Assembly: GCF_013141865.1 (NCBI RefSeq)
Contig: NZ_RCST01000001.1
Location: forward strand, 1,674,001 to 1,738,000
Source: Methylomonas sp. ZR1
Lineage (GTDB): Bacteria > Pseudomonadota > Gammaproteobacteria > Methylococcales > Methylomonadaceae
Direction: 5' to 3'
DNA length: 64,000 nt
The stretch's first letter is position 1, and each line of letters opens with the position of its first letter. The position numbers were made by a program, and so were the translations under genes. The notes under the pieces were generated by a model, which saw only the letters and a list, made by a program, of their open reading frames with translations, was not told where the DNA came from and did not search any database. Shown piece by piece: positions 48,977 through 56,899 of this stretch.

Positions 48977-49276
48977 CTAAATTTTGCTAACGCGCTGCTG
49001 CAGGTACGCGGCAAATTCTGATTTAATTTCCGGGTGCAGCAAACCATACTCAACATTAGCCAACAAGAAACCGAATTTTGATCCGCAATCGTAGCGATTA
49101 CCTGCAAATTCGTAAGACAGCACTTGCTCGTCTTTCATCAACGCGGCAATCGCATCGGTCAATTGAATTTCGCCGCCTGCGCAACGGCCGGTATTTTCGA
49201 TTTTTTCAAAAATCGCCGGGATCAGAATATAACGACCAACAACGGCGATGTTAGACGGCGCCACTTCATTTTGTTT
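48977..49276 (-). pseudogene. galU: 3' fragment of UTP--glucose-1-phosphate uridylyltransferase
   Basis: About 100 C-terminal codons remain of a usual ~290: KQNEVAPSNIAVVGRYILIP, GGEIQLTDAIAALM and NRYDCGSKFGFLLANVEYG. This is clear GalU/CelD-type nucleotidyltransferase sequence. Homology stops at about 49276, where an unrelated AT-richer sequence begins, and a GTG at 49264 is not a credible start. The N-terminal nucleotide-binding part is absent from the window. The remnant marks a rearrangement junction; a complete copy probably exists elsewhere. Confidence 0.88.
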
Positions 49277-49491
49277 AGTTCCAAAGCTGATGCATTGTTA
49301 CCATATGATTATAATAAAGAGTTATGCCGAACGGTAACTCATACGGGAATCAATCGGGTATCAGTGTTTTATAACGTGGGGACGATTTTGGTAAAGGCTA
49401 CGGAGTCGGATACCACAACCACAATCCCCACTATGGGCAGATCAATGCCCTGCTTCGCCGGCAAAGAAGATTTCTTTGATCATGGCAGTTA

Positions 49492-50592
49492 CTGCTCTTA
49501 AAATAAGTTAAGCCATATTCATGCGATAATACGCGCATGAAATGCAAACGAGATTCCGACGGTCGAGAAATCGACCACCATACCCTGCAAGTGATGCGTC
49601 AGCAGGCGGTCAAAGCAGTGAAAAACGGGCAGACCGCTGCCAGCGTAGCGGCAGTCATGGGCGTCAACATCCGCACGGTGTTTCGCTGGCTGTCAGACTT
49701 TGCGACCGGCGGTCAAAATGCTTTGCTGGCCAAGAAAATCACCGGTCGCCCACCCCTGGTGACCCCCGACGAAATGCGCTGGATTGCCGAAATGGTGCGG
49801 GATAAAACGCCCTGGCAGATGAAACTGGAGTTTGGCTTGTGGACCTTGTCGTTGATCGGCGAAGTCATTTACCGCCAGTTTGGTAAGCGCCTGACCGCGC
49901 CAAGCGTGGGTCGGATCATGCGGATTCTCGGCTTTACCCCGCAAAAACCCTTATATCGGGCTTGGCAGCAAGACCCGGTGTTGGTGGAAAAGTGGCAGGC
50001 TGACGAGTTTCCAGCCTTGAAGGCAGAAGCTAAACGCACCGGCGCGGTGATTTATTTTGCTGACGAAGCGGGCGTCCGTTCTGACTTTCATGCTGGCACC
50101 ACCTGGGCGCCGGTCGGGCGAACGCCCGTCGTGAAGTCGACCGGGTGACGCTACGGCTTGAATCTGATCTCGGCGGTCAGTGCGCGGGGCGATTTTCGCT
50201 TCATGGTGCAAGAAGGCAACGTCACCGCCGAGGTGTTTGTGGAATTCTTGAAGCGCCTGCTGCGCGGTGCCGAACAGCCGATCATTCTGGTTGTCGACGG
50301 GCACCCGATTCACAAGGCCAAGACCGTAAAAACCTTTGTGGAACAGCAGCAAGGCCGGCTGAAATTGGCCTTTTTGCCACCGTATGCGCCGCAATTGAAT
50401 CCGGATGAACAGGTCTGGGGCTACATCAAGCCGCGTGTCGCCAAGCAGATGCCGGAGAATAAAATTGAATTAAAGAAACTCGTTCAATCGGCCATGCACC
50501 GATTACAGAAACTCCCGGATGTCGTGAAATCTTTCTTTAGGCATCCGGAATGTCGATATGCTGGCGAGTGACAATACTTTCTTTATGAGCAG
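49492..50592 (+). mobile_element. IS630-family insertion sequence, 1101 bp
   Basis: Imperfect terminal inverted repeats begin CTGCTCTTAAAATAAGTT (left) and CTGCTCATAAAGAAAGTA (right, reverse complement). The element is bounded by TA at 49490-49491 and 50593-50594, the target duplication of this family. It encodes one transposase frame interrupted by a stop codon. Size and structure are usual for IS630. Confidence 0.88.
49537..50571 (+). pseudogene. IS630 transposase with in-frame TGA
   Basis: The two parts, 49537-50148 (203 aa) and from 50149 on (about 140 aa), lie in the same frame, separated only by TGA at 50146-50148. Full sequence has the helix-turn-helix SVAAVMGVNIRTVFRWL and the DDE catalytic residues: D in YFADEAGVRSD, D in LVVDGHPIHKAK and E in LNPDEQVWGYI. 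The stop falls between the first D and the others, so the protein is likely inactive unless read through. The translation resumes RYGLNLISAVSARGDF, as the family does. Confidence 0.85.
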
Positions 50593-50728
50593 TATCTGCA
50601 GGATTGGGTTGCCGCTATTTTCTCATCTGATGATTTGTTCGAGGCACCCAAATGTAGCTGTACTTTTGTCCTATAATTAACTGTGCAGATAAATATTACA
50701 AAATTTTCAACATTAAAATTACAATACG

Positions 50729-52249
50729 ATGCTATCAAACAACGATTTACAGCAAATTAGCGAAAAATGTATTTCAGAATCACAAATTGTTTATCAGCTT
50801 AAAAGTTTTGAAACGGGTTTCCCGTTTTTGAAAATTATTAATGCTGCATCACCAGATCATGGTATTACGATTGCTTCGGATGCACAAATTAATGATTTGT
50901 TGGAAACATGGAATGCTTATTTAAAAAGCGATGCTTCAATACTCAAATTTGTTCCGGCATCGGGTGCGGCTAGTCGTATGTTTAAAGATTTATATGAGTT
51001 TTTGGATGCCGATTATGCCGAACCGACAAAACCTGCTGAAATTAAATTTATTACCGAAATTAAAAACTTCGCTTTTTACGATGCTTTGAACGAATGTTGT
51101 TTGAAAAATAATAATAAAAGTATTGATGAGCTGATTGAAAATGGAGAGACGAAAGCCATTGTATCTAATTTATTAAACAGTAATGGCTTGAATTATGGTG
51201 CTTTGCCTAAAGGCTTACTTTTATTTCACACCTATAACAACGAAAAACGTACTTCGCTACAGGAGCATTTGGTGGAAGGTGGATTGTATGCTTCTAATGC
51301 ATCGAATGAAGTAAATATTCATTTCACAGTTTCAACTGAACACCGTCAACTGTTTGAAAAACATGTAAATGATACGCTTCCTGAATACGAAAATGTACTG
51401 GGTAAAAAATTCAACATCAGTTTCTCAGAACAAAAGCCATCGACTGACACTATAGCTGTCGACGAACAAAATCAACCATTTCGCGAAAATGGAAAATTAG
51501 TTTTTCGTCCCGGAGGACATGGCGCTCTTATTGAAAATCTGAACGATTTGAATGCAGATGTGATTTTTATTAAGAATATTGATAATGTGGTTCCTGATTC
51601 GCTCAAAAGCCAAACAGTCAAATATAAGAAAGCTATTGCAGGTTTATTGATTAAACTTCAACAAAAAGCGTTTGAAAATCTTCAACTATTGGAGAACGAT
51701 AACATCTCCATTTCAAGCTTACATGAAATTGCACTGTTTTGCGAAAAGCAACTTAATAACATTCACCCTGAAATTAACAAATTGAATGAAAGTGAATTAA
51801 AACAGTACCTAAAATCAAAACTGAATCGTCCGATTAGGGTTTGTGGTATGGTTAAAAATACCGGAGAGCCTGGTGGCGGTCCTTTTCTTACTGTAAATGC
51901 AGATGGAACCGTATCTACTCAAATTCTCGAAAGCTCGCAAATTGATTTATCAAATCCTGCTGAAAAAGCTAAAATGATGAATTCAACACATTTTAATCCT
52001 GTTGATTTGGTATGTGGAGTGAAAAACTATAAAGGCGAAAAATTTAATCTTTTACATTATGTCGACAACCAAACCGGATTTATTTCATCGAAATCCAAGG
52101 GTGGTAAAGAATTGAAAGCTTTAGAGTTGCCCGGACTTTGGAATGGAGCCATGAGCGATTGGAATACAATTTTTGTTGAAGTTCCTATCGAAACATTTAA
52201 TCCGGTAAAAACAGTGAACGATTTGCTTCGTCCTGAACATCAAAAATAA
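50729..52249 (+). CDS. DUF4301 family protein, Bacteroidetes-like
   Basis: 506 residues, complete. FVPASGAASRMFKDLYEF, KGLLLFHTYNN, VFRPGGHGALIENLNDLNAD and CGMVKNTGEPGGGPF are conserved features of the DUF4301 family, which I know mainly from Bacteroidetes. The first motif looks nucleotidyltransferase-like. The DNA is visibly more AT-rich than the host genes, codons end mostly in A/T, and there is no Shine-Dalgarno sequence before the ATG (AATTACAATACG), which is the Bacteroidetes habit. It is followed by a fragment of a Bacteroidetes-type LptF gene. Acquisition from another phylum, or a chimeric assembly, must be considered. Confidence 0.85.
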   Translation: MLSNNDLQQISEKCISESQIVYQLKSFETGFPFLKIINAASPDHGITIASDAQINDLLETWNAYLKSDASILKFVPASGAASRMFKDLYEFLDADYAEPTKPAEIKFITEIKNFAFYDALNECCLKNNNKSIDELIENGETKAIVSNLLNSNGLNYGALPKGLLLFHTYNNEKRTSLQEHLVEGGLYASNASNEVNIHFTVSTEHRQLFEKHVNDTLPEYENVLGKKFNISFSEQKPSTDTIAVDEQNQPFRENGKLVFRPGGHGALIENLNDLNADVIFIKNIDNVVPDSLKSQTVKYKKAIAGLLIKLQQKAFENLQLLENDNISISSLHEIALFCEKQLNNIHPEINKLNESELKQYLKSKLNRPIRVCGMVKNTGEPGGGPFLTVNADGTVSTQILESSQIDLSNPAEKAKMMNSTHFNPVDLVCGVKNYKGEKFNLLHYVDNQTGFISSKSKGGKELKALELPGLWNGAMSDWNTIFVEVPIETFNPVKTVNDLLRPEHQK

Positions 52250-52255
52250 GATAAT

Positions 52256-52381
52256 TTGTTTCCAATTAAAATTATTGAATCATATTTATTCAAAAGGTTT
52301 ATCACATTATTTGTAATGAGCTTTGTTATCTGCATACTTATTTTTCTCGATGCAGTTTCTTTGGAAACATGGCGAATTTAA
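52256..52381 (+). pseudogene. Broken 5' end of an LptF/LptG-type permease gene
   Basis: 41 codons: FPIKIIESYLFKRFITLFVM, then SFVICILIFL. This is the first membrane helix of the YjgP/YjgQ (LptF/LptG) family as found in Bacteroidetes. After CILIFL the expected MQFLWK appears in the +1 frame (from about 52354), so one base is inserted. After WKH the similarity ends, near 52370, which marks the right edge of the foreign segment. Confidence 0.55.
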
Positions 52382-52583
52382 AAGTGAAGTGCGCGATCTT
52401 TCTTTAACCTGCAGTTGCTATTTTCTACTCCGTATAGGTTAGGATGATCAGTTCCTTAAGGTTTTACTTTGACGAGCGGATGATGTGTGCCTAACCTTAT
52501 GGCAAAATTAAATAAGCACTGTAAGGTCTTTGTTTTAGGCGATAATGTAAGTTTATTCCCAACTCTCAGCACGAGATATAGCA

Positions 52584-53903
52584 ATGATAAGACTGTTATG
52601 CACCTTTTTGGTAGCATTGATACCGGTAAAACTGGCTTTTAGTCAGGATTTGCTGGAAACCTATCAGCTAGCGAAAGCCAATGACCCGGAATTTAAAAGC
52701 TCGGATATCAATAAGCTCGCTACCGCCGAGATCAAGTCGCAAAGCATCGCGCAGATGTTGCCGAATCTTTCCTTTAGCGCCAACAGCAGCCGCAATCGCC
52801 TGGAAAGTACCAGCTTTCTGGGAACCACCTTGCAGCATTACTGGGACAGCAAATTCGGTATCAATTTAAAACAACCGGTGTTTCATTGGGAACATTGGGT
52901 GCAGCTCGATCAAGCCGATAACAAAATTGCTCAGGCGGAAGCACAATTCCAGGCTAAACAACAAAGCCTGATCCGCAGAACCGCCGAGGCTTATTTCAAC
53001 ATTCTGGCCGCGCAAGACAATCTGGAATTTGCCAACTCGGAAAAAAAAGCCATCGAAAAACAATTGGAACAGGCCAAACAGCGGTTCGATGTCGGCATCA
53101 TCGCCATTACCGATGTTTACGAAGCCCAAGCCGGCTATGACAGGGCTCTGGCCAGCGAGATCGAAGCACAAAACCTTTTGGATAATAGCAAAGAAGCCTT
53201 GCGGGAAATCATTGGTGAGAATGCCGCCGAACTAAACAGCTTACAAGCGCAAATCCCGCTTAGCCCACCAGCACCCGAGGATTTGGCGTCCTGGTCGAAT
53301 ACGGCTGAGAACAATAATTTCTCTATCGTCGCACAAATTAATCAAGCCGAATACGTCCGCAAAAACGTCGAGTTACAACAATCCAAACATCTGCCCACCC
53401 TCGACATCGTCGCGCAATACAGCGAAATGGACACCGGCAACCGCTACGGTTTACGCGGCGACAATGAAAGTTTCGGATTGCAACTGAACCTGCCTTTATA
53501 CGAAGGCGGCGGCACCTCTTCCCGTAGCCGCCAAGCGGCCTACGAGTATGAAGCCGCCAAGGAAGATTTGACTAAAGTAAAACGCAGCATCAATCGCGGC
53601 GTTAAAGACGCATTTCGCGGCGTGGTTTCCAGCATCAGCCGGGTTAAAGCGCTAGACGCCACCAGCAAATCCGCCGAAATGGCCGTGGAAGCCGCTGAAG
53701 CCGGCTTTGAAGTAGGCACCCGCACCATGGTGGACGTACTCACCGAGCAACGTAATTTATATAAAGCCAAGAGCGATTACGCCAGAAGCCGCTACGACTA
53801 TCTGATCAACGGTATCAAACTCAAGGAAGCGGCCGGCAGCCTGAATGAGCAGGATCTGGAACAGATCAATCAATATCTGCAGGGAACATTGAGTAAGAAC
53901 TAG
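52584..53903 (+). CDS. tolC: TolC family outer-membrane channel protein
   Basis: 439 residues with a signal peptide (LLCTFLVALIPVKLAFSQ). The mature protein shows the two-fold repeat of TolC: LLETYQLAKANDPEFKSSD at the start, YFNILAAQDNLEFANSEKKAIEKQLEQAKQRFDVGIIAITDV in the first half, and EAAEAGFEVGTRTMVDVLTEQRNLYKAKSDY in the second. It forms a trimeric channel for type I secretion or RND efflux. No partner pump is nearby. It lies between two rearranged stretches. Confidence 0.93.
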   Translation: MIRLLCTFLVALIPVKLAFSQDLLETYQLAKANDPEFKSSDINKLATAEIKSQSIAQMLPNLSFSANSSRNRLESTSFLGTTLQHYWDSKFGINLKQPVFHWEHWVQLDQADNKIAQAEAQFQAKQQSLIRRTAEAYFNILAAQDNLEFANSEKKAIEKQLEQAKQRFDVGIIAITDVYEAQAGYDRALASEIEAQNLLDNSKEALREIIGENAAELNSLQAQIPLSPPAPEDLASWSNTAENNNFSIVAQINQAEYVRKNVELQQSKHLPTLDIVAQYSEMDTGNRYGLRGDNESFGLQLNLPLYEGGGTSSRSRQAAYEYEAAKEDLTKVKRSINRGVKDAFRGVVSSISRVKALDATSKSAEMAVEAAEAGFEVGTRTMVDVLTEQRNLYKAKSDYARSRYDYLINGIKLKEAAGSLNEQDLEQINQYLQGTLSKN

Positions 53904-54198
53904 CCTACCCATTGAGTGCTCGAGGCCGCTCGTTAACATTACCGGTTTCGCCGCTCGCCAATGCCGGGCGTTATTGGCACAACCATGTGCTGACCATGTA
54001 GGTTTCGGCTATAACCGGTAAATGTTCTGGCTGAGGATGCTGTGAGTTTCCAAACCTTTGCTATAGCGGGAAAGATACGCTTTACTTCGTTTACCGCATC
54101 CTCAACGGCTGAGGCCGCATGCAGCCAAGATCCGGCGGCAAGCAGCCCGCCGTAACCTTAATCGATTCATGCAAGCCTCGGAATCATCCCGTCATCGC
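53904..54198. other. Intergenic region after tolC
   Basis: About 295 bp without a supported gene. A few partial inverted repeats, for example GCATCCTCA..TGAGG, and the run into the 21-bp array. Nothing else recognised. Confidence 0.35.
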
Positions 54199-54555
54199 TT
54201 TTAGCCTTGCGCGCAAGCCTTTTAAGCTCGCGCACGAGACTTTTCGCTATCGTCGCAAGGCTTTTTGGGTTGCGCGCAATTCTAAAAGCCTTGCGGACTC
54301 ACTTAAAAGTTTTGCGGGCAACACAAAATCATTTGTTCGCCGGGCAAAACGCCTAGCGTGCAAGGCTATTAAGCTTGCGCACAAGCTATTTTGCTATCCT
54401 CGCAATGCTTTTGGGTTTGCCCGCAACCCACCAAGCCTTGCAGGCAAAGCAAATTGATTTACTCGCCCGGCAAAATGCCTTGCGCGCAAGGCGTTTTGGT
54501 TTGCACGCAAGAGAATTTGGCTTTCGCGACTAGCAAAATGCGATTCTCGTTTGGC
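54199..54555. repeat. Array of 17 degenerate 21-bp tandem repeats
   Basis: Seventeen units of exactly 21 bp with no insertion or deletion. Approximate consensus TTTTNGCNTTGCGCGCAAGGC. Most units contain a palindromic TTGCGCGCAA-like core. A higher-order period of seven units (147 bp) is visible: units 2, 3, 4 and 5 resemble units 9, 10, 11 and 12. After the loss of one unit, units 7 and 8 resemble units 13 and 14. The plus-strand frame from 54119 encodes heptads such as FKLAHET, FRYRRKA and FWVARNS; a TGA in unit 13 ends it at 54457. A minus-strand frame over units 10-17 also encodes heptads. Function unknown. Confidence 0.85.
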
Positions 54556-54843
54556 TCCAAGGCTTACTAACGGGGAACAGCTAACCACCCCTGCGGAAAA
54601 TATGGCATCTGTTCGGGAATTAGATATAGTCGATCACGTTATTTGTGGTGGGGTTTGACGGCCATCGGCCAAAAGCCGCCAAACGATACAAAAACGCCAA
54701 TCGCAAATGTCCACTCAAAAGCAGACGTAGAGTTTTGTAAGTTTACGAACCGTGCCAATCGCGAAAGATGCGCTTCACGTTGTTCGACGCATTCTGCGGC
54801 CCTCCCCTGTTAGATGCATTAGATTTGTAAGGAGTCAAATCCT

Positions 54844-54963
54844 ATGCCAGAATTACTGAAAACACGCGCGAACGTAAGATTAGCGAAGCTAGAAGTATAT
54901 TTGGTTGTCGAACATTGTTTGCCTACGCTTTGTGCTGTCGCAAATTTACAGATGGTTAAGTAG
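54844..54963 (+). CDS. Possible 39-residue ORF
   Basis: ATG 54844 preceded by AAGGAG with a 9-base gap. The product begins MPELLKTRANVRLAKLEVYL and ends NLQMVK; no family recognised. The good ribosome site is the only support. Confidence 0.22.
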   Translation: MPELLKTRANVRLAKLEVYLVVEHCLPTLCAVANLQMVK

Positions 54964-54993
54964 CCTGCTGCAATCGTGCATTAACGTTATCTC

Positions 54994-55015
54994 GTCATTG
55001 ACTGAAGTCAATGAC
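54994..55015. promoter_or_regulatory. Perfect inverted repeat upstream of the GTPase operon
   Basis: GTCATTGACT-GA-AGTCAATGAC, ten-base arms with a two-base centre, 65 bp before the ATG at 55081. A TTGACT resembling a -35 box lies inside it. Its size and position suit an operator for a dimeric regulator, which is an inference. Confidence 0.45.
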
Positions 55016-55080
55016 GCTGATCCAAGTATTAAATACCTATACTTGAACCTTATTTGGAATCTTATTTGTGGGAGTTAGGC

Positions 55081-55395
55081 ATGATTAAAGCAGAACAACT
55101 AGGAGAGAAGAGTGTTTTGTTTGGGATAATTTCAGCACTAATATATACTGCAAAACAAACCTATGGCGGGATAGTAAAAGATGCTGGACAAGAAACTGCG
55201 GTACTTGCAACAACAGTAATTATTCTTTCAATAATCAGCCTAGAATTTAAATTGTATGAAACTAGAAAAAGCATCAATAAAAGTCCGATAAGTATATTAA
55301 TTTTTTTATTTTTATATCATTTGGTTGCAGCTTTCATGCGTTCTATAGCAGCAAGATTACAAGCTCACAATATTCTGAAGAGAAAAACTCTTTAA
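55081..55395 (+). CDS. Small membrane protein / N-terminal part of the first cistron
   Basis: 104 residues from ATG 55081 with GGGAG nine bases upstream; a TTG at 55054 is a weaker start. Three hydrophobic stretches: SVLFGIISALIYTA, ETAVLATTVIILSIISLEF and SPISILIFLFLYHLVAAF. It ends at 55395 in its own frame, but at 55302-55308 it contains T TTT TTA in frame. A shift of -1 there enters a frame that is open to 56066. It may therefore exist both as a short and as a 328-residue form. AT-rich and unlike the flanking host genes. No known family recognised. Confidence 0.6.
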   Translation: MIKAEQLGEKSVLFGIISALIYTAKQTYGGIVKDAGQETAVLATTVIILSIISLEFKLYETRKSINKSPISILIFLFLYHLVAAFMRSIAARLQAHNILKRKTL

Positions 55396-56066
55396 TTTCG
55401 AGGTTTTCAAGTTTAAAAGGCGCAGCAATCAGTAGTTTTGAAAAAGAAAAAAAGGAAAAAAAACTCGAAATAAGCCAAATAGAACAAAAAAAACAGGCAC
55501 TGTTAACGGAGCTAAGGACTGGGTTCGGTAATGAGGCAAGAAAAATCACAAAAGACTTAGAAAAAAAATACGGAATTGCTTTTACAAATGAGGATAAAAA
55601 TTCGCTCGGAGATGTAGGAAAAAGAATAGATGATTATATTTCTAAAAATTATTCAGACATCCAATTTTATCAGGACTCGATTAAAAACATTGAAACTAAC
55701 ATTAAAGGCTTGGAAAATGAAAACGCGAGCAGCGAATCAATAAAAAACTTTATCTTGCAATATAACGCAGTTGGAAATGGCCTTAAGAATATTTTCCAAA
55801 ATTTTAACTTTGAAAACTATTTGTCAGATATTGATAGAATTGGGACTGTTTCTTACACGCTAGCAACAGTTGCCAACCAAAGCAAACTTAGTGATGTCAA
55901 CTATAGTTTATTAGTGACAACGATACTTGAGTTTTCTCCGATTATTTTAATATTCGTCAGTACGTCTGGTGCTACCACAAGGTCTCGGTCTGTTTTTCGT
56001 CCACCAAATCCTTCAGACAATGACGAACTCAGTGTATTAATAGACACAAAAGAACTAAAGGAATAA
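55302..56066 (+). CDS. Membrane coiled-coil protein, -1 frame continuation
   Basis: The frame is open from 55281 to TAA 56066 but has no ATG, GTG or TTG before 55710. The translated part from 55302 reads FFIFISFGCSFHAFYSS (membrane helix), then a lysine/glutamate-rich coiled coil (EKEKKEKKLEISQIEQKKQA), a mostly helical soluble region and a last membrane helix (YSLLVTTILEFSPIILIFVS). A start at TTG 55710 would discard the coiled coil. It ends 2 bp before the GTPase gene. Either it is the product of frameshifting from 55081, or the gene carries an indel. No family recognised. Confidence 0.6.
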   Translation, partial: FFIFISFGCSFHAFYSSKITSSQYSEEKNSLISRFSSLKGAAISSFEKEKKEKKLEISQIEQKKQALLTELRTGFGNEARKITKDLEKKYGIAFTNEDKNSLGDVGKRIDDYISKNYSDIQFYQDSIKNIETNIKGLENENASSESIKNFILQYNAVGNGLKNIFQNFNFENYLSDIDRIGTVSYTLATVANQSKLSDVNYSLLVTTILEFSPIILIFVSTSGATTRSRSVFRPPNPSDNDELSVLIDTKELKE

Positions 56067-56068
56067 AA

Positions 56069-56899
56069 ATGTTCGGTAAAAATTATTTTCTGGAAAACAA
56101 CTCAAACGCTTTGCTTTTATTTGGTGTTTCTGGCGCAGGAAAGACATGTTTTATTACTGCATTGATGAAATATCTTTACAATAAAAATGCACTTTTAATT
56201 GATAGCGAGCATGATAAAGATGGGGCGAAACACTTCTACAACCTTATTAAAGAGTGGTCAAATAACAAACTTCCGTCAATTACACCCACAGATCAACTTA
56301 GAGGTATTAATTTTGCCATAACAAAGAATAACAGTTTGGCAAAATATAGGATCTTTGATTTATCCGGCGAAAGCATAGCTTCAATTGAACGAAATTTTAA
56401 TTCCACAATTGAAAGCCTTGTTAATAACAATGAAACATCAGTGACTGTATTTATATTTATTGATCCAACCAAGCCCAGTTTAGATCAGGATCTTCTGCTT
56501 CATCAACTCTATCTCAGACTTGTAAATCATTATAACTACAACTTTAATAATGTTGCACTTGTTTTAACAAAATCTGATACTTTAAATCCCAATATCAAGT
56601 CCAAGCCACTTTCCAGCTACATTGAAAAAGATTTTACAGGCACCTTTAATTGGATAAACAAAAATGTCGCCAATAAGAATTTTTTCATTTTTAGCATTGG
56701 TGAGCAAGACTCTGGTGACAATAAGTTCATAATTAATCAAGATAATAAATATTGTGAAGATGTGGTGGATTGGCTATTTTCACACTCATTAAAAGAAAAT
56801 CAAAGCCTAGAAGTCAAAAGCATAAAAAGTGTCGCAAGTTTCTTCCTAAAAAACAAAAAAATTATTTCTGAAGTTTTTGAATTAATTATAAAAAAATGA
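56069..56899 (+). CDS. P-loop GTPase of TRAFAC-like type, conflict-system candidate
   Basis: 276 residues, cytoplasmic. G1/Walker A is GVSGAGKT (19-26), a Thr pair SITPT (about 70-74) may be switch I, G3 is DLSGE (97-101) and G4 is TKSD (167-170), so guanine specificity is likely. VTVFIFIDPTKPSLDQD lies between G3 and G4. The layout recalls the DO-GTPase-type enzymes described in bacterial conflict systems, but I could not confirm membership. It begins 2 bp after the membrane coiled-coil cistron and shares ATGA with the next gene, so it is the centre of a coupled three-gene operon. AT-rich. Confidence 0.75.
   Translation: MFGKNYFLENNSNALLLFGVSGAGKTCFITALMKYLYNKNALLIDSEHDKDGAKHFYNLIKEWSNNKLPSITPTDQLRGINFAITKNNSLAKYRIFDLSGESIASIERNFNSTIESLVNNNETSVTVFIFIDPTKPSLDQDLLLHQLYLRLVNHYNYNFNNVALVLTKSDTLNPNIKSKPLSSYIEKDFTGTFNWINKNVANKNFFIFSIGEQDSGDNKFIINQDNKYCEDVVDWLFSHSLKENQSLEVKSIKSVASFFLKNKKIISEVFELIIKK

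Larger units (their letters stand above)
49277..50676 (+). pseudogene. Unknown ORF fragment split by an IS630 element
   Basis: If the element 49492-50592 and one TA are removed, the plus-strand frame FSSKADALLPYDYNKELC..MPCFAGKEDFFDHGSY joins LQDWVAAIFSSDDLFEAPKC to end at TAA 50676, about 100 codons without a stop. The 5' end is lost at the galU junction. I do not recognise the family. The clean joining of the frame across the target TA supports a once-functional gene interrupted by the insertion. Confidence 0.4.
54556..55080. other. Intergenic region before the GTPase operon
   Basis: About 525 bp. It holds one possible small ORF (54844) and a perfect inverted repeat (54994-55015). The sequence becomes AT-rich from about 54880 on, which may be the left edge of the acquired operon. 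Confidence 0.4.

Noticed and set aside
50145..50408. Transposase frameshift
   Set aside because: The two transposase parts are in the same frame with a nonsense codon between them, so no frameshift is needed.
54119..54457. 112-codon heptad-repeat protein over the 21-bp array
   Set aside because: It has a weak start, ends at a TGA inside the array, and the opposite strand encodes heptads as well. The DNA repeat itself is reported instead.
55321..55365. H-type pseudoknot after the slippery heptamer
   Set aside because: TTGC/GCAA and AGCTT/AAGCT cross each other, but the stems are only four and five pairs with no loop 1, so it is not convincing.
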